Assembly: GCA_964019695.1 (NCBI GenBank) | Contig: OZ026522.1 | Location: 74,617,601-74,681,600 of the forward strand | Length of the DNA stretch: 64,000 bases | Source of the DNA: Loripinus fragilis | Taxonomy: Eukaryota > Mollusca > Bivalvia > Lucinida > Lucinidae | Reading direction: 5' to 3' | Program-made: the position numbers and the translations under genes | Shown here: positions 46,683 to 60,300 of the stretch, piece by piece | Numbering within the stretch: position 1 is the stretch's first letter | Layout of the letters: every line of letters starts with the position of its first letter | Notes under the pieces: model-generated | What the model was told of the DNA's origin: nothing | Databases searched by the model: none | What the model saw: only the letters and a program-made list of their open reading frames with translations

Positions 46683-48075
46683 AAAATTGATTGAACTTAT
46701 TTCCTCACCCAGAATTATTGGAAAATTTTCTTGCCAAACTTGGCAGAGTTAATAAATCTGTTTGACAAATTTAACAAAAAAAATATAAATTGGTATGTAA
46801 CATAACTGTATTATGTAAAAATTGGTTAAACTTAATCCTCACCCAGAATCATGAAAAAATGTTCTTACCAAACTTTGCAGAATTAATAAATCTGCTTGAC
46901 AAATTTACAAAAAAAATTAATTGGTATGTAACATAACTGTATTACGTAAAAATTGGTTAAACTTAAGTCCTCACCTAGAATCATGAAAAATGTTCTTACC
47001 AAACTTGGCAGAGTTAATAAATCTATTTGGCAATTATATATGAGTGCGGATCTGACAAAAGGGTCCTTCAGGCATTTTAGCAGTTTTTGTGTAATCAATT
47101 CAAAAACGTCTAAATTTTCAAGATTTTGCATGTTCTTACAATAGACACAAATTGCTTCTAACATGTAATACAATCAAAGGCGCAAACAGTTCTGGTAAAA
47201 TTAAGTGATACATATTACGTATGTTGCCATGGCAACAGCTGTGCATATGGACTAAACACTTCTTTGAAAACAGGATACCTCATTTTAAATGCTTTTGTAA
47301 ACACGGGATTTGCCTATGTGGGCTATTTGTGCAATTGCATGCACATCAAATTTACAGAAACATGAAGCAAGCAATCTTGAAATATTGCTCCTAGCGTTTT
47401 TCTATTAGCGCCATATGTTAACACAACAGCGTTGACGTCAGAACGTCATTTACACGGTTAAGTGATGTCATGTTTAAAATGCATCATATATACGGGTTTA
47501 AACGCTCATATCTTTGTTATTTGTAAAGATACTCTCTTCAAATTTTCTGTAATTGTTGATAACAGATAGGTCTTATTTCTCTGTAAATATCTCACTTATG
47601 ACTTTTATTGCCAGAAGGTCCCATTTGTCAGATCTTTGCTCATATATATTTTTTTCCTAAACATAACTGATAATTGAATAATGTAAAAATTGGATAAAAC
47701 GGAAGTCCTCACCCAGAATCATGGTAATGCATCTTACCAAACTTGGCATAGTTATAAGAAAAGTCCTAAATTGGTATACAACAAAACTGAATAATGTAAA
47801 AATTGGATAAAATGGAAGTCCTCACCCAGAATCATGGTAATGCTTCTTACCAAACTTGGCATAGTACAAAACTGAATAATGTAAAAATTGGATAAAACGG
47901 AAGTCCTCACCCAGAATCATGGTAATGCTTCTTACCAATCTTGGCATTGTTATAAGAAAAGTCCTAAATTGGTATGTAACATAACTGAATAATGTTAAAA
48001 TTGGTTAAACTTAACTCCTCACCCAGAATCATGAAAAAAATGTTCTTACCTAACCTTGGCATAGTTAATAACAAC
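46683..48075 (+). repeat. Tandem array of about 115-150-bp units, split in two
   Basis: Units contain TAAAAATTGGTTAAACTTAA, CCTCACCCAGAATCATG and TTCTTACCAAACTTGGCA. They occupy 46683-47040 and 47655-48075. The unrelated stretch 47041-47654 between them holds no recognisable gene. Confidence 0.7.
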
Positions 48076-48079
48076 TATA

Positions 48080-48640
48080 CTACTCAAACTTTGATAAGGA
48101 CCAAATTATCGAGTGCCAAAGAGTTCAATGCTATGCACCTTCCCCTTTGGCGTTTTTCTTTAATTTCAACAAAATATGCAGCAGAAAATGTGATTGCTTC
48201 AAGCTATAGATTCAAATGCAGATCACATATTGGATGGTCCAGAGTTTATGCCCGTTGGTTGGAAAATGCAAAATATTGTTTTTACAGAAAAGTGCATAAT
48301 TTTCAAATGGTGATTATTGTGTCCATAACTTAGCAAGTTAAAATATCAGTTACAAACAGGTTTAAACCGAATATTGAAAGGTTGAAAATGTGTTCCTCAA
48401 ACACATTTCATGTTTCTGATTTTTTAAATAAGGGATAAATAAACTTGAATTTGGGGTGGAATTTTGTAAACGTAACATTTGCGAGTCTAGTGAGTGATTT
48501 GCTTAACAATCTGTAGCCCCATTGCCTTTTCAATAAGCATTGAAAATTTTGTTCAATTTAGAAGAAAAACTTTGAAAGTTATCAAGTGCCATTGAACCCT
48601 ATGGAAATCTTTATAGTGATCCTTATCAAAGTTTGAGTAG
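48080..48640. mobile_element. Non-autonomous TIR element, 561 bp, TATA target site
   Basis: Inverted ends CTACTCAAACTTTGATAAGG and complement, flanked by TATA on both sides (48076-48079 and 48641-48644). It interrupts the end of the tandem array. No transposase. Confidence 0.7.
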
Positions 48641-48644
48641 TATA

Positions 48645-50010
48645 TCTTTGGTTCGTTTACCAAACCTCATATGTGCACTTTTTTTTTTACCAAACCCTGT
48701 TTTTTTTTTAATGGTGCCAATAATGACGGTCCAGGGCACCAGGCACAAAACCTTGTATGCAATAGCCAAGGAAAAGTTTTTTGACATTGCAAAAGCTCGT
48801 ATCTCAATTAGTAAAAATTACCAGTTCTTAAACCTTGTATATGTTAATTTGATAAGACAAAACACAGGTAAGCTTTATCCGATTTATTAGTGTGAGGGTT
48901 TCAAAAGGTGTCTATGAATACTTTCTTTCATGCTTAAATTTGTCATGCGAACTTGTTTCTCACCTTGAATCAGATTATTTACAAAAGTGCTGCAGATACG
49001 AGAATTTGTAAACATGCTTCTTTTGTAGAAGTTGTAATTTGCGAGATTTTGTCCCTATAAGCAGAACTGTACACGCAATTACATAGATCAATCAAATGCA
49101 ATTTACAATTCTCAAAAGGAATAGAACTACCTTTGGTTACCTTTTCAGCTATTTTATTATATCGCAACTTGTCTTCATTGAGTTTCAAAAATTGGCAAAA
49201 TGTCGTATCTGCAATATGAGGTTACACAATTTCGTATTAAAAGTATCACAATCCACTAGAAACATAAAACCCTGCCAATATATTACATGCATTCATTAAA
49301 TAAACTTAAAAGATGTTTTCAGTCTGAAATTCACAAGAATATAACAATAACAAAATAATCAAGAAAGTTTTTTGTCTCCTGTAAAATTTACTGAAGTGCA
49401 CTTACAAGGTTTTTATAAACGAACCAACAATATATTTGGCAAATTTTTGTCTGACCTTAATTATAATAACGATAACATAATTATATAATAAAACAAACTT
49501 AACATGATTATAGAATAAAATTAAGCAGGAAAACATGATACATTTAGCATGGCTACCGTAATGATCATACTTAATATTCAGACATACAGTAGATGTTCTA
49601 AAATTTCAAACACTTTTCTCTCACGGTTCTTAACTAAAATGTTGGTTATCAAGGGATTCACAGAATGCCTGTCATAATATCAAACAGGAAGACCCTGATC
49701 AGAAGCAGTCTGGTCTTGGTCTGCACTGTTTGTCTAGGCCTTTTTTGCAGGCAACTAGGGTTTGAAGATTTAGAATATTTTCCGTATAGTGAGGAATCTA
49801 CGGTGCAAAATATTTAGGGACATACAGTATGAAATATGCTTCTAAGGCACTTTATCTTCAAAAGGAAGAAATATTTCTTTGAGTGGTGTCCCACGTGCTG
49901 AGACCTAGGCCATTTGGAAGACCATCAACACTACGCAAACTGTACAACTGTGAAAACTCAGTCACTTTTACAGCTCTTGGGATGAAAAAATAACAAGTTC
50001 ACAAAATGCA
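48645..50010. other. No gene seen; one family E fragment
   Basis: AT-rich sequence with short chance frames. A family E MITE fragment lies at about 49667-49760 (GACCCTGATCAGAAGCAGTC, GTCTGCACTGTTTG). Confidence 0.5.
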
Positions 50011-50231
50011 TGGGAGAAAGTTTTCAGGATTATTTCTGAATTCAGAATTTTGGAAAGTCGGCCTCAAAATGCTGAATTCTGCTGGTAATATCTTTCCTGA
50101 GTTAGTTTCAGCTTATCTAATGGTATTCGACCATTAAACTTGGATTTTATTTATATTTTGGAGGCATACAGCAAGTTTTAAATTCTGATTTTCTAAAGTT
50201 CAGGATTTGGGAAATTTTGAACTTTCACCCA
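50011..50231 (+). mobile_element. Small inverted-end repeat; uninterrupted relative of the transposon-split copy
   Basis: Starts TGGGAGAAAGTTTTCAGG and ends TTGAACTTTCACCCA. It has TAAAGTTCAGGATTTGGGAA at the place where the copy at 15239-23273 is interrupted, so it represents an empty site. Confidence 0.65.
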
Positions 50232-50663
50232 TCAAAAAGTTAAATTGAGCTTGTAAAATAACTATGCTTGTATATAAGGGTGGTACTCTTCTTTATTTGA
50301 TTTTGTTGAGAAATAAGAAAAATATTAATCTCAATAAACTAAATGAATATGGTTATTATTCATTGAATGCTGCATTTAGTTTGATCCCTGCTCTTCCAGT
50401 CTGTGAGACGAGACTGTAAATTGTGGCCTGGAAGTTTTAAACCAGAACCACCACTGGTTGAGCCTTCAGGTACTCCCGGACATAAAACACAAAAGCCATA
50501 AACCCACTCTGCTCAGTACATGTACTGGTTAATGCCACAGATCAGAAAAAAAATTCACAGGCTGATCTGAGGCTTTGTTGGTCGCACATGCCTCATTGTT
50601 AGAAATCTCATGTCGCGGCTCAAAAGTTCCTTAATAGAAGCCTTGCCTTTTTAATGAAATAAT

Positions 50664-50895
50664 TGAGCCCTGACATGAGATTTCCAACAATATTGTATGT
50701 GGGACCAGCAAAGCCTCAGATCAGCCTGCACATATCTGATCAGAGCCGTTGCTTGTCACTTGATTATTCCATGACTGTTAAGCTACGGACTGAACATCAT
50801 TTGGAGTTTCTAAACTTAAAAGGTGGCTGCACAGGCTTGTCTGAGTCTACACTTGTCAAAATGCCACATTGTTGGAAATCACATGTCGTGGCTCA
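50664..50895 (-). mobile_element. MITE family B, copy 6 (with a fragment at 50555-50622)
   Basis: TGAGCCCTGACATGAGATTT at the left and CATGTCGTGGCTCA at the right. Just upstream, 50555-50622 is the right-hand part of another copy in the opposite orientation. Confidence 0.7.
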
Positions 50896-51034
50896 TATAA
50901 AATCCAAATTCCATTTTCTCCATGCTATAAATTTATGGCAAAAGCATACATGATAATAGGAAAATAGGTCTGAATTATTAAATTGGTCACAACATGAGAT
51001 TTTTGCACTTGTCCCATCTGTGCAGTCTAAACTA

Positions 51035-51226
51035 GATCATAGATTTAGATAAACAAAAATTTTCAGTGTAAAATTGTAAACATTTTCTTACCTATAATTT
51101 TTAGCATATGTTTTGGGTGCTTAAAAGAACCGTCTCATCAATATGGTTCTTTTGAGTACCCACAACATGTTTTGGTAGAGAAATAAGAAAATCATATTTC
51201 TGGTAAGCACTCTTAACTAAAGGCCT
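51035..51226 (-). mobile_element. MITE family D, copy 5
   Basis: Reverse orientation, ending in CACTCTTAACTAAAGGCCTG, with the central TAAAAGAACCGTCTCATCAA hairpin. Confidence 0.7.
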
Positions 51227-51391
51227 GCTAGATAGTCCCACAAATTAGCTGCACAAATATGTATGAAGGATGTATAAATGCAAACATTGAAAGTACCCTA
51301 ATCCCATAATCTGGCTCAAATAACAGCGTGGTTTAGAGTGCCTGCACTGCAGGCAAAATTTAAGGTCGCTAACATGCCTATAAAATTGACA

Positions 51392-51601
51392 TACAGTAAA
51401 ACCTGTCTTAAGCGGCCACTTATAAAAAGACAAAACAAAGGTCTTAATGGAAAATGGTTGCTTACTGAAGGTCAAAAGTATTGCAGAATACTCCCCTTGG
51501 AGCATTCTGCATTACTTTTGACCTGCATTAAGCGATAGTTGATATTGAAAACCATTTTTTCTGTTCTTTTTGAATGGCCGCTTAAAACAGGTTTTACTGT
51601 A
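51392..51601. mobile_element. MITE family A, copy 5 (best preserved)
   Basis: TACAGTAAAACCTGTCTTAA at the left and AAAACAGGTTTTACTGTA at the right. The terminal TA on both sides and CAGT/ACTG ends support a Tc1/mariner-like origin. Confidence 0.82.
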
Positions 51602-51630
51602 CATTATTTGAAGAGTCACTGTGTATCAAA

Positions 51631-51842
51631 TGGCTCATGTTGTGAGAAAACCTGTCTTCGGGGTTTATGAAATGGTTCGGCTCAATCCAGCCTACTCAGT
51701 TACAGAGACTAGCCAGAATATAATTTTTTGCATGTAGCACGTACAGCTAACAAATGTGCTGACCAGACTGAACAGATGCTCTGTCTGGTCTGCAACCCTG
51801 ATGTTTCATGCATCAATGTCAGGTTTTATCGCTTTGTGGCCA
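51631..51842. mobile_element. MITE family C, copy 3
   Basis: GTGAGAAAACCTGTCTTCGG at the left and AGGTTTTATCGCTTTGTGGC at the right; diverged centre. A fragment of the same family lies at 57600-57695. Confidence 0.6.
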
Positions 51843-51952
51843 AAACATAAGTACTGTAGCTCTTAATATTCCCATATTTTCCCAATAACAACTTGCCAAC
51901 TTGATGAAAACAAAAAATTAAATGTCCATATCACCCTATTGAAGCACATATG

Positions 51953-52062
51953 ACAAACTGAATGGCAAACAGTAAAGAACCAGATGAGACGGCTCATATG
52001 AGCCGTCTCATCTGCTTCTGAACTGCCTGGCAGTGCCTGCAAAGATGTCTGAGGGTGTCAAT
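51953..52062. repeat. MITE family E (variable palindrome), copy
   Basis: The core at 51982-52013 is a perfect 32-bp palindrome with arms AGATGAGACGGCTCAT. The flank GGCAAACAGTAAAGAACC is as in the other copies. Confidence 0.65.
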
Positions 52063-52350
52063 GGGGTTTGCTGGTCAGAAATTCAAATTTTGGTCCTAAT
52101 ATTTACTGATTAGCGAAATTAGCAGATAAAGGACCTCGGACAGTCTTAATGAAGGATTGCCCATAAAAATGACCAGAAAAAAGTTTCAAAGAAAATGATA
52201 TTTTTTCTATGAAAAAGATAGTAGGTTCAACCCTCGATTTATCCACAAAAGCTGTTTTCTCATTGGACAAGTATCAATTGAAAAATATGGGTAGAAAACT
52301 CCGTTTTTGCTATTCAACATATAGAAAATAGAAAAAGTTTTACTGAGGTG

Positions 52351-52455
52351 CTTTCCCCCCCGTGACCAAACTAATCCTTTTGCATACAGTTGTAGTTTTA
52401 CATTTCACACATCATATAAAAACGGCATGTTTGGTCACAGGGGGGAACGCTGTCA
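52351..52455. repeat. Palindromic repeat with C-rich ends
   Basis: CTTTCCCCCCCGTGACCAAA faces TTTGGTCACAGGGGGGAACG. Related to 11255-11358. Confidence 0.55.
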
Positions 52456-52551
52456 AAATGCTCAAAGACGCTTTATTATAAAAACTTATTTGAAACTTAT
52501 TTTGTAAAAACCTGTAGGTAAATATCAATTTGCAATGGCATATATCAGAGC

Positions 52552-52735
52552 TTTTGTTATGAGTGCTTACAAAGAAATTAATTGTCTCATTTCTCAAACA
52601 AAACATTATGTTGTGGGTACTCAAAAGAACCGTCGCGATAAGACGGTTCTTTTAAGCACCAAAAATTACACATTTAATCTGATGTGTTAGAAATATTACG
52701 ATTTTACGCTAAAACACTGTGTTTATCTAGACTAT
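52552..52735 (+). mobile_element. MITE family D, copy 6
   Basis: Centre TCAAAAGAACCGTCGCGATA and its complement, so the hairpin loop is changed from CAATG to CGATA. Confidence 0.7.
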
Positions 52736-53337
52736 GATTTATGCAGTATACAGATATGATACACCTCAGTGCACAAGTTGAACTGGTTGAACTAGAAACA
52801 TTACAGGTGATAGTCAAAAGTAATTGACAGCACACTTCTTTAGACGAAACAATGAAATCTTCTCAACCCGAATTTTATGCAAACGCATTACTTTCGTCTC
52901 ATTTTTTATGCCGCAAACATTATATTAACATATATTTAGGTGAATACTCGACGAAACTTTGACTTTCTGTGAAATAAAATTTGGTCACCAAAAATACCCC
53001 CACCCCCTAAACTCTAAAGTCCTGGCATAATTATGCAATATTTTCAAAATATTTTTATTTTGTTAGATGCACTAAATGTAAGGGTTTATTTAAGCACAAA
53101 ACTATAGTTGTCAGTTATGCATTATGCTAGCCACAGGCTGTCAAAATTTGGGCAGATTGAATAGGAAACTGTCCGAGGTCCTTTTACGATAGCGAATTGA
53201 GCAATGTAAAATTTTACTGATTACAGATTTGTGCCCTTAAATTTTACTGCTTACCATTTTATAGCCAAAATTGTACTGATTTTAGAGGTAACCCATTGAG
53301 ATCCTCACCTCATTCCAGTGCTGCATGGATGAAAGAC

Positions 53338-54365
53338 TTAAAAGCCAGGTTGATGGGCTAATTTTTTTCTGCTTTTCGATGCTGAATGTCTTGAGCTCGT
53401 AGAACTACTCTGAGATTTTACTGAGGACCCACATGATTTAGCGGGAGAACTGAGACCTCTAAAGTATCTGTCCTCTCCAGGAGGAGTTGAAAACAAAGAT
53501 GAAGTTTCAGAAAACAAATCCCATGAGAATTCACTATCACCAATTCCAAGTAGCTCAGATTGTTTCATTGAGTTTTCTCCCTTTATTGCACTTCCAGAGT
53601 TACATTCCTTTCCAGCACTAGACTGGGTCTGCTTTTTAAACAGTTTTTGTGACAATTGTTGACTTGATGGAGATGGGGACATTCTGGATCGGGAATATTT
53701 TTGTGAGACATCTTTACAAGATGAAGCTGGGGACACACCGGAATGGGAATATTTTTGTGAGGCACTGTGTCTTAAATAATTTGGTGGTGAGAGAAAACCT
53801 GGGGAAGACTCTGTAGATAGCTGGGACAGATGAGATCTAAAACTCTTTATACTGGATTCAGAAGAATGCCTCTTTCTTTTTCTGCTAACTTGTGGACTTT
53901 CAAAAGTACTCCTAGTACCCTCAACACTTTGGGGTGATTTTAAAGATTCTGTCCAGACAGTTTCTTCCTTTTCACTAGTCTCATCTGGCCTCATTGTTGT
54001 CCTTTCACTAATCTCATTCATTCTGGTTCTTTCACTAATCTCAGATGGACTGGTTCTTTCAGTGTTCTTATATCTTTCACTAATCTTGTCTGGTCTAGTT
54101 CTTTCATTAATCACAGCTGGACTGGTTCTTTCACTGTTCTTATCATGACTTTTACTACTCTTATCCAGTCTGATTCTTTGATTAATCCCAGCTGGACTGG
54201 TTCTTTCACTAACTTCAAATAGACTGGTTCTTCCACTGTTCTTATCATGTCTTATCCTTTCACTAATCTCATCTAGTCTGCTCCTATCCCTAGTCTCATC
54301 TATTTTCAATACCACTCTGTTTTTATCTTCATCTTCGTTCTTTAACTGATCACTACTATCATCAT
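53338..54365 (-). CDS. Terminal exon 3 of the unidentified gene, Ser/Thr-rich with SERT repeats
   Basis: The acceptor TTACTATTTACAG precedes DDSSDQLKNEDEDKNRVVLK. About ten degenerate repeats of the form ISERTRPDKISERTSP follow, then SRKRKRHSSES (a likely nuclear signal), QKYSHSG/QKYSRSR repeats and a C terminus containing DSEFSWDLFSETSSLFSTPP. The stop is at 53338-53340. The protein is likely disordered and phosphorylated. No known domain is seen. Confidence 0.7.
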
Positions 54366-57300
54366 CTGTAAATAGTAATCAATAAACCATAAGTTGAGAT
54401 AAGCATATTTGAGCTGCAACATGTAATTTCCAACAATGTGGTATTTTGACAAGTACAGACTCAGACGAGCCTGTGCAGCCTCCTTTTAAGCTTAGCAACT
54501 CCAAATGATGTTCGGTCAGTAGCCTAAGAGGCATGGAATATTCAAGCGACTAGCAAAGGCTCTGATCAGACTGCGTGTATGCGCAGGCTGGTCTGAGCCT
54601 TTGCTGGTCGCACATACCACATTGTTGGAAATTTGTCACAGCACATTTTTTATTGCAAAAATTTGATATTTTCTTTCTTATCCATCAGTCTAAAATATAT
54701 TTTGGGTGCTCAAAGAACCGTCTCATTGAGACAGTTCTTTTGTGTAACCACAACATCTGTTTTGGTTAAGTGGCAAGCATATGTGAAATAGTACATATCA
54801 TATGTGCGTTAAATCATGTGCATTAAACATGCCGGTTCATAACGGAAGAACATTCTGGTTTTAATGTTTAATTTGTTTGGAGAATTTCATTAAATATCAT
54901 GACATTCAGTTACCTTATTATATACCTATAAATGATACATATTATAAACTGTCTGTTTTCTGGCCATCTGATACAGAAATCCGGATCAATGAACTGAGGT
55001 TTTCTGATTCGTATCACTATCCTTTAAAACAAGGCTAATGTTGGTTATCTGTTTTTGCGGCGACGTTACATAAAGTAAATTTCAAACATGGAAACAGAGA
55101 CGGAAAACATGATGATGTAACGTCAAGAAAGTTGTTGTTGTTTGTCTTTTATGGCATTCTTCCGCTGCCTATGAACTCATTGTGCAATCATCTCTTGTGC
55201 TTCTCCATTTGCTGCAAAACTCTTGAAATTCTGGTGCGCATATGTATGATCAGCTTAATTTAAAATCTGTGCGAGCACCTGATGAATTCCATCAGGGCTG
55301 CTATAAGCTCATTTTGGGCATTCTTGCTAATGTTTTCATTGTATCCTTCTAGGAGCCTTAAGTCTATACATGTTATATCATTGCAACCTTCCCTAAACAA
55401 AATGTCTTCGTCTGTCCGTTCCAACGTATCCCTCTATACTGTATTTTGCACACTGGAACAAAAAATGTTCGACATCCTCCACCTCAAGAAACGAAAAGTA
55501 AAGGCAAACATTCCAACAATTTTTCTAGGTTAAAGACCAGAACAGTTTATAAAATCAGAAAAATGTCAGAAAAAGGTATATAAATATGGAAGGTAAAAAC
55601 CGACATTATTCAATGCATACATCTTTGTTTTTGTATGTTGGCAATTTCATTCTATTTTGTAAATTGTGTCATTATATCATGCAAATTGTCATTTAATAGT
55701 CGTTTCACTCGTAATCAGATTCCGATCATGTCATTTCTCGGTTTTAAAAAGGCAGAACTAGGTTGCAAAATGTCAGAACTACATTTGTATGTTGTAAAAA
55801 GGCAGAACTGGGTTGTCATAATACGAAAGTGAATATGCTTTAGTATTTTGACGCCAGAGGGCGCACCAATTTTACTGGGAATAAATAATCTCTCCCATGC
55901 AAGTAGAACTCGCTGCAAACGGTGTTAAGGATGATTTTTTGCCAAGAAGTTCCCCCTACGTGGGATTTGATTCTTTACGTCCCATCAACAATTTTTCAGT
56001 TATGTAGGGACAGGTCTTCCTGGGTTGAACTAGCACTAAGCTAGGATCAATGTGTCTTGCTCAAGGACACATTGCAGTGACGTCGGTGAGGCTCGAACCT
56101 GCGGCCTCTCGGTCTCGAGTCAAGCACTCTACCACTGAGCCACTGCCCTCCCCTTACACGTATATATAAGAGAAAACTTCGTCCCGTCGCGCCAAGCTTG
56201 CACACAACCAACAAATGTAGATCTATTACTGGGTCCGAGCTACAAGTGAAGGCAGAACATGCGCGGATACAGAGAGGGGATAAAGGGTCCGGGGAAAATC
56301 ACAATTTCGATAGGTTTCTACAGAAATTAGCATTTGGACGCCCCCCCCCCCCCCCCCTGGAAAAAAGTTGGACCCCTCCCCCCACCCCGTAAAATGTTGG
56401 ACGCCCTCTAGAACCTTGGAAAATTATTGTTTTCCAAAAAATAAACCATCGGACCCTGGGATCGGTCCCCTCTGTAAAACTGTTTAAGTTGAAGGTGAGG
56501 ACTCAAAAAACAGCAAAAATAACAAAAAACGCTGTCTGAGCTTTTAACTGTCAGGTGGGTCGGGACCCTCTACCCCCCCCCCCCCCCCCCCCCCCCCCCC
56601 CACTTGGTGAAAATTCCTTGATCCGCACATGCAGATGCAGAAGACACATAATACCACATTAAATACGGTCATGTATTTGCCCTGTTTCTTACTTTGAACC
56701 ATTTCTCCTCAAATCGCCTCCCTTTAATAGTACAACTGCATCTTATTTATTTTTCATGCTGTCATGAAAGCTGATGTATTTATAAAGTATAAAATTATAT
56801 TTGCAGATTATAAATAAAAGAACTTTTAGTAAAATAGAGGTGCTTTCTTCTTTTTCAGAAAAAAAGAATCACATCATAATATTTGTAAATTCATAAGTAT
56901 TTAATAGTTATAATGTGCATTGACAATCGAAATCTTTTAAATGAATCGTCAATTCCATTTGCCCTGTCTTCTGAAACGCTTTAAAACCAGAACCACTGCC
57001 GGTTGAGCCTCCAGGAGTTCCTGGACAAAGAACCACAAAAAGCATAAACCCACCCAGCCAGTACTGGTACAGCCAAGGAACACGGCCACAAACAATAATT
57101 CCTAGTTCTCTAGAACCACTTTCGGTTAAGCCTTTGGGGTTCCCCGTCCTAAAATACACACACAAGTCATAAACCCTTCAAGCCTGATGCTGGTTACTAC
57201 CCAGGGAAAGTCACTAAAAGTGGTAAAGTGGAAAAGTCACTCGCGCGCGTTGTACCCAGGGCTCCTGAGTTCCATCCCCAGCTCTTCCAGTCTGTCTGAC

Positions 57301-60300
57301 ATGACTTAAAGCCATCGTCCTGTCTTCTTAGATGAACCGCTGCCGGTTTAGGATTCGGGATAGATAAATACAGCTTTTAAGATCCGGGCGTTTGGGCGCA
57401 TTCCAAATTATATAGTGCACAAGTATAAAAGCCATCTCCGGGGGCTAGAAGTGTTTTTTCGGGGCCTTAGCCTTGACCCCTCTACCAAACGATCAAATTC
57501 TTACCTGAGAGCCCCCCCTGACCCCCTCAAGAGTGCTTCCTGTCTGCGACAATTGTCATAACGCGTCAACTATATTTAAGGATAGCAATAAAACAACTGG
57601 GCCTCGACTCGAGAAACTCTGTCGTCGGAGTTTGAAAAGAACAAAGGCCCAGACCAGCCTGTGCATCCGTGCAGACTGGTTAGCGCCTTTGTTATTATAT
57701 CATCAGTCGCTTTCCTGAGATATTTTATAGAGTACGCACTCTTGAGGGGGTCAGGGGGGCTCTCCCCTATATGGGTCCATGGGTGAAGCCATGTGGCAGA
57801 AAATGGTTTTTGTGCAATTCAAAGGGCTAAAAGAAGCCCTTAAGCATGCTAAGACACGCAGCTAAATACTATTGAGGCCCTGGAAGGGGTGGGGGATCCC
57901 AGTATCCCATATCCCCTTAAGTATTTTGAAAAAATATCCCACATCCCTAAAAGAAAAATGGCAAATATTCCCCAATCCAGAAAGCATTGTATCCCCATAT
58001 CCCTAGAATTGATCAAAATATCCTGTATCCCTTTAAATATTTACAAAAATATCCCGTACCCCTTTATGCTTTTGGCCCATATCCCTGTATCCCTAAAACC
58101 CCTTCCAGGGCCTCCCTATTTGCTGCATTTTTGTTCCAAAATATCTAATTAAATACATTAAAAACACTCAAAAAGACCAAAACTTGGTTTTCAAGACCGA
58201 TTATCACTTGAATGCAGGTCAAAGTATTACAGAAGGCTCCGAGAGGAGCATTCTGCAATACTTTCGAGCTTCATTAAGCTACCATTCATCATTAAGACCG
58301 GGTTGTTGTCCATTTTTGAGTAGCCTATACTGGCTGTGTCAAGTTATACACACATGCATATTTGCATACACGTAGGTACGTGCCTGATCATATCTAAATT
58401 TGCTACTGGCGTAATTACACTGTTTCTAGCGATTTTTGATCCGCGTTCGTCGATTGTTAAAAGCGTTTTCGATTGCCGCCTATCCGGTGTGAAACAAAAT
58501 TATTTTTAACAGACAAATGGCAATCAAAAACACTGTTTCTAGCGATTTGTGATCCGGGTCATCACTTGCTCAGAGCATTTTCGATTGCCGCCTATCTGGT
58601 GTGATAAAGGAGCCTATTTTATTGTAATTGAAAAGGTTTCTCCATAAAACATTAGCGACAATATGTTAACTTGCAGACAATGTCCTTGAGCGGGCTTAAA
58701 TGGCATTGAAACCCTGTTGAACCGCAAATTTCACATTTCGCAAATTTCACACTGTGAAAAATTGGTACCAATTCTTTACAGCGCGTGAAAAATTGGTACC
58801 AATACGTCACATTTTTCATACCAATATTTCACATTTTGTGAAATTTGCGCACATAGTGAAATTATATGTACTATACATGAGCCGTGACATGTGATTTCCA
58901 ATAATGTGGCATTTTGACAAGTGTAGACTCAGACGTGCCTGTGCAGCCTCCTTTTAAGCTAAAAACCTCCAAATGGTGTTCACTCAGTAGCTTAACACTC
59001 ATAGAATCTTCAAGGGACTAGCAAAGGCTCTGATCAGACTGCCGTATGCGCAGGCTGATCTGAGACTTTGTTGGTCGCACATACCACATTGTTGTAAATT
59101 TCATGCCCCGGCTAATATATGAATGGGGTTAGTTTTGAAATTCTGGGCCGCTCATCGGCACCAATATGACTTCCAAGTTACCCCCACCTTTTTTGCTTCC
59201 AATGGGTAACATGTTCAGAACTTAGTATACAACTACTGAACTTGAAATGCATGATAGAAATGGAAAAAGATGGGCTTTATATCTCAGCTTTAGATCTTTT
59301 TTAAAAAGCCAAGCTTGTACATGTATTCCTGAATTGTTTCCCTTAAAACGGAAGACATGCATACATTTGCACATTTTAAATGATTTTTTAATGTTCATTC
59401 TATTTATTTCGTTAAAATTTTAATGCGCTTATATTTATGAGATTCTACATGGACTTTTTAATTAGAGATTGCATTTTGTGTCCTATAACAAACGTTTTAC
59501 AAAAAAGACGAAAAAAAAGATTTTTTTTTGGTTTATTAGTTTTTTTTACTCTTATCCACCTTAGAGATAAACCAAATTAACACTTTACTATTTCAATTTT
59601 TATGGTCTGGTCATGACAAAATATCAAGGAATACAATATTTCAAGATATGTTTCATGGAGGGTTGGGATTGCCTTCTGTCCTACACAAACGAGAAAGTAT
59701 AATAATTCAAACCTTACGCAGGATAGAACTCAATCTCGATCAGCCGTGGGCAAATTTATATATTTATTGGTTTGGCCTGAATTTAAAATTCTATCATGCA
59801 CCATATGCTGCAAACACATATCTACATAATATTGAAAATTTTCAAGACACATTAAATCAACCATATTAAAATACAGAATTCATGATAATATATGGAAAAT
59901 ACCAAATTTAAGGCTAATATATACCTTAATAATTAATAAGATGAATAACTCTCCAACCATAACCTTAAAATATCCATCAGCAAACTGGGATCTAATTTGG
60001 AACAATTATGCTAAAATTCAAAAATCAAATGAAAAACTTATAATCTTCAAATATTTGCATAAAATTCTGCCAACAGGCGAATACTACCACAAAATCGGTC
60101 GTTTTCGCAGTATCCCAAGATGAGCAGACTGTTGGCTTGGTACCAATACGCTTCAACATATATTTGAAACCTGTACAGTTCATAATGCTGAACGTACCGC
60201 CCTTCTTTTGGAACTTCAAAACATTACACCCAATATTATTCTAAATTCAAACCTACTTCAAACTGGAAATAATGACAAAACTTTAGATCATCGCACTCAA

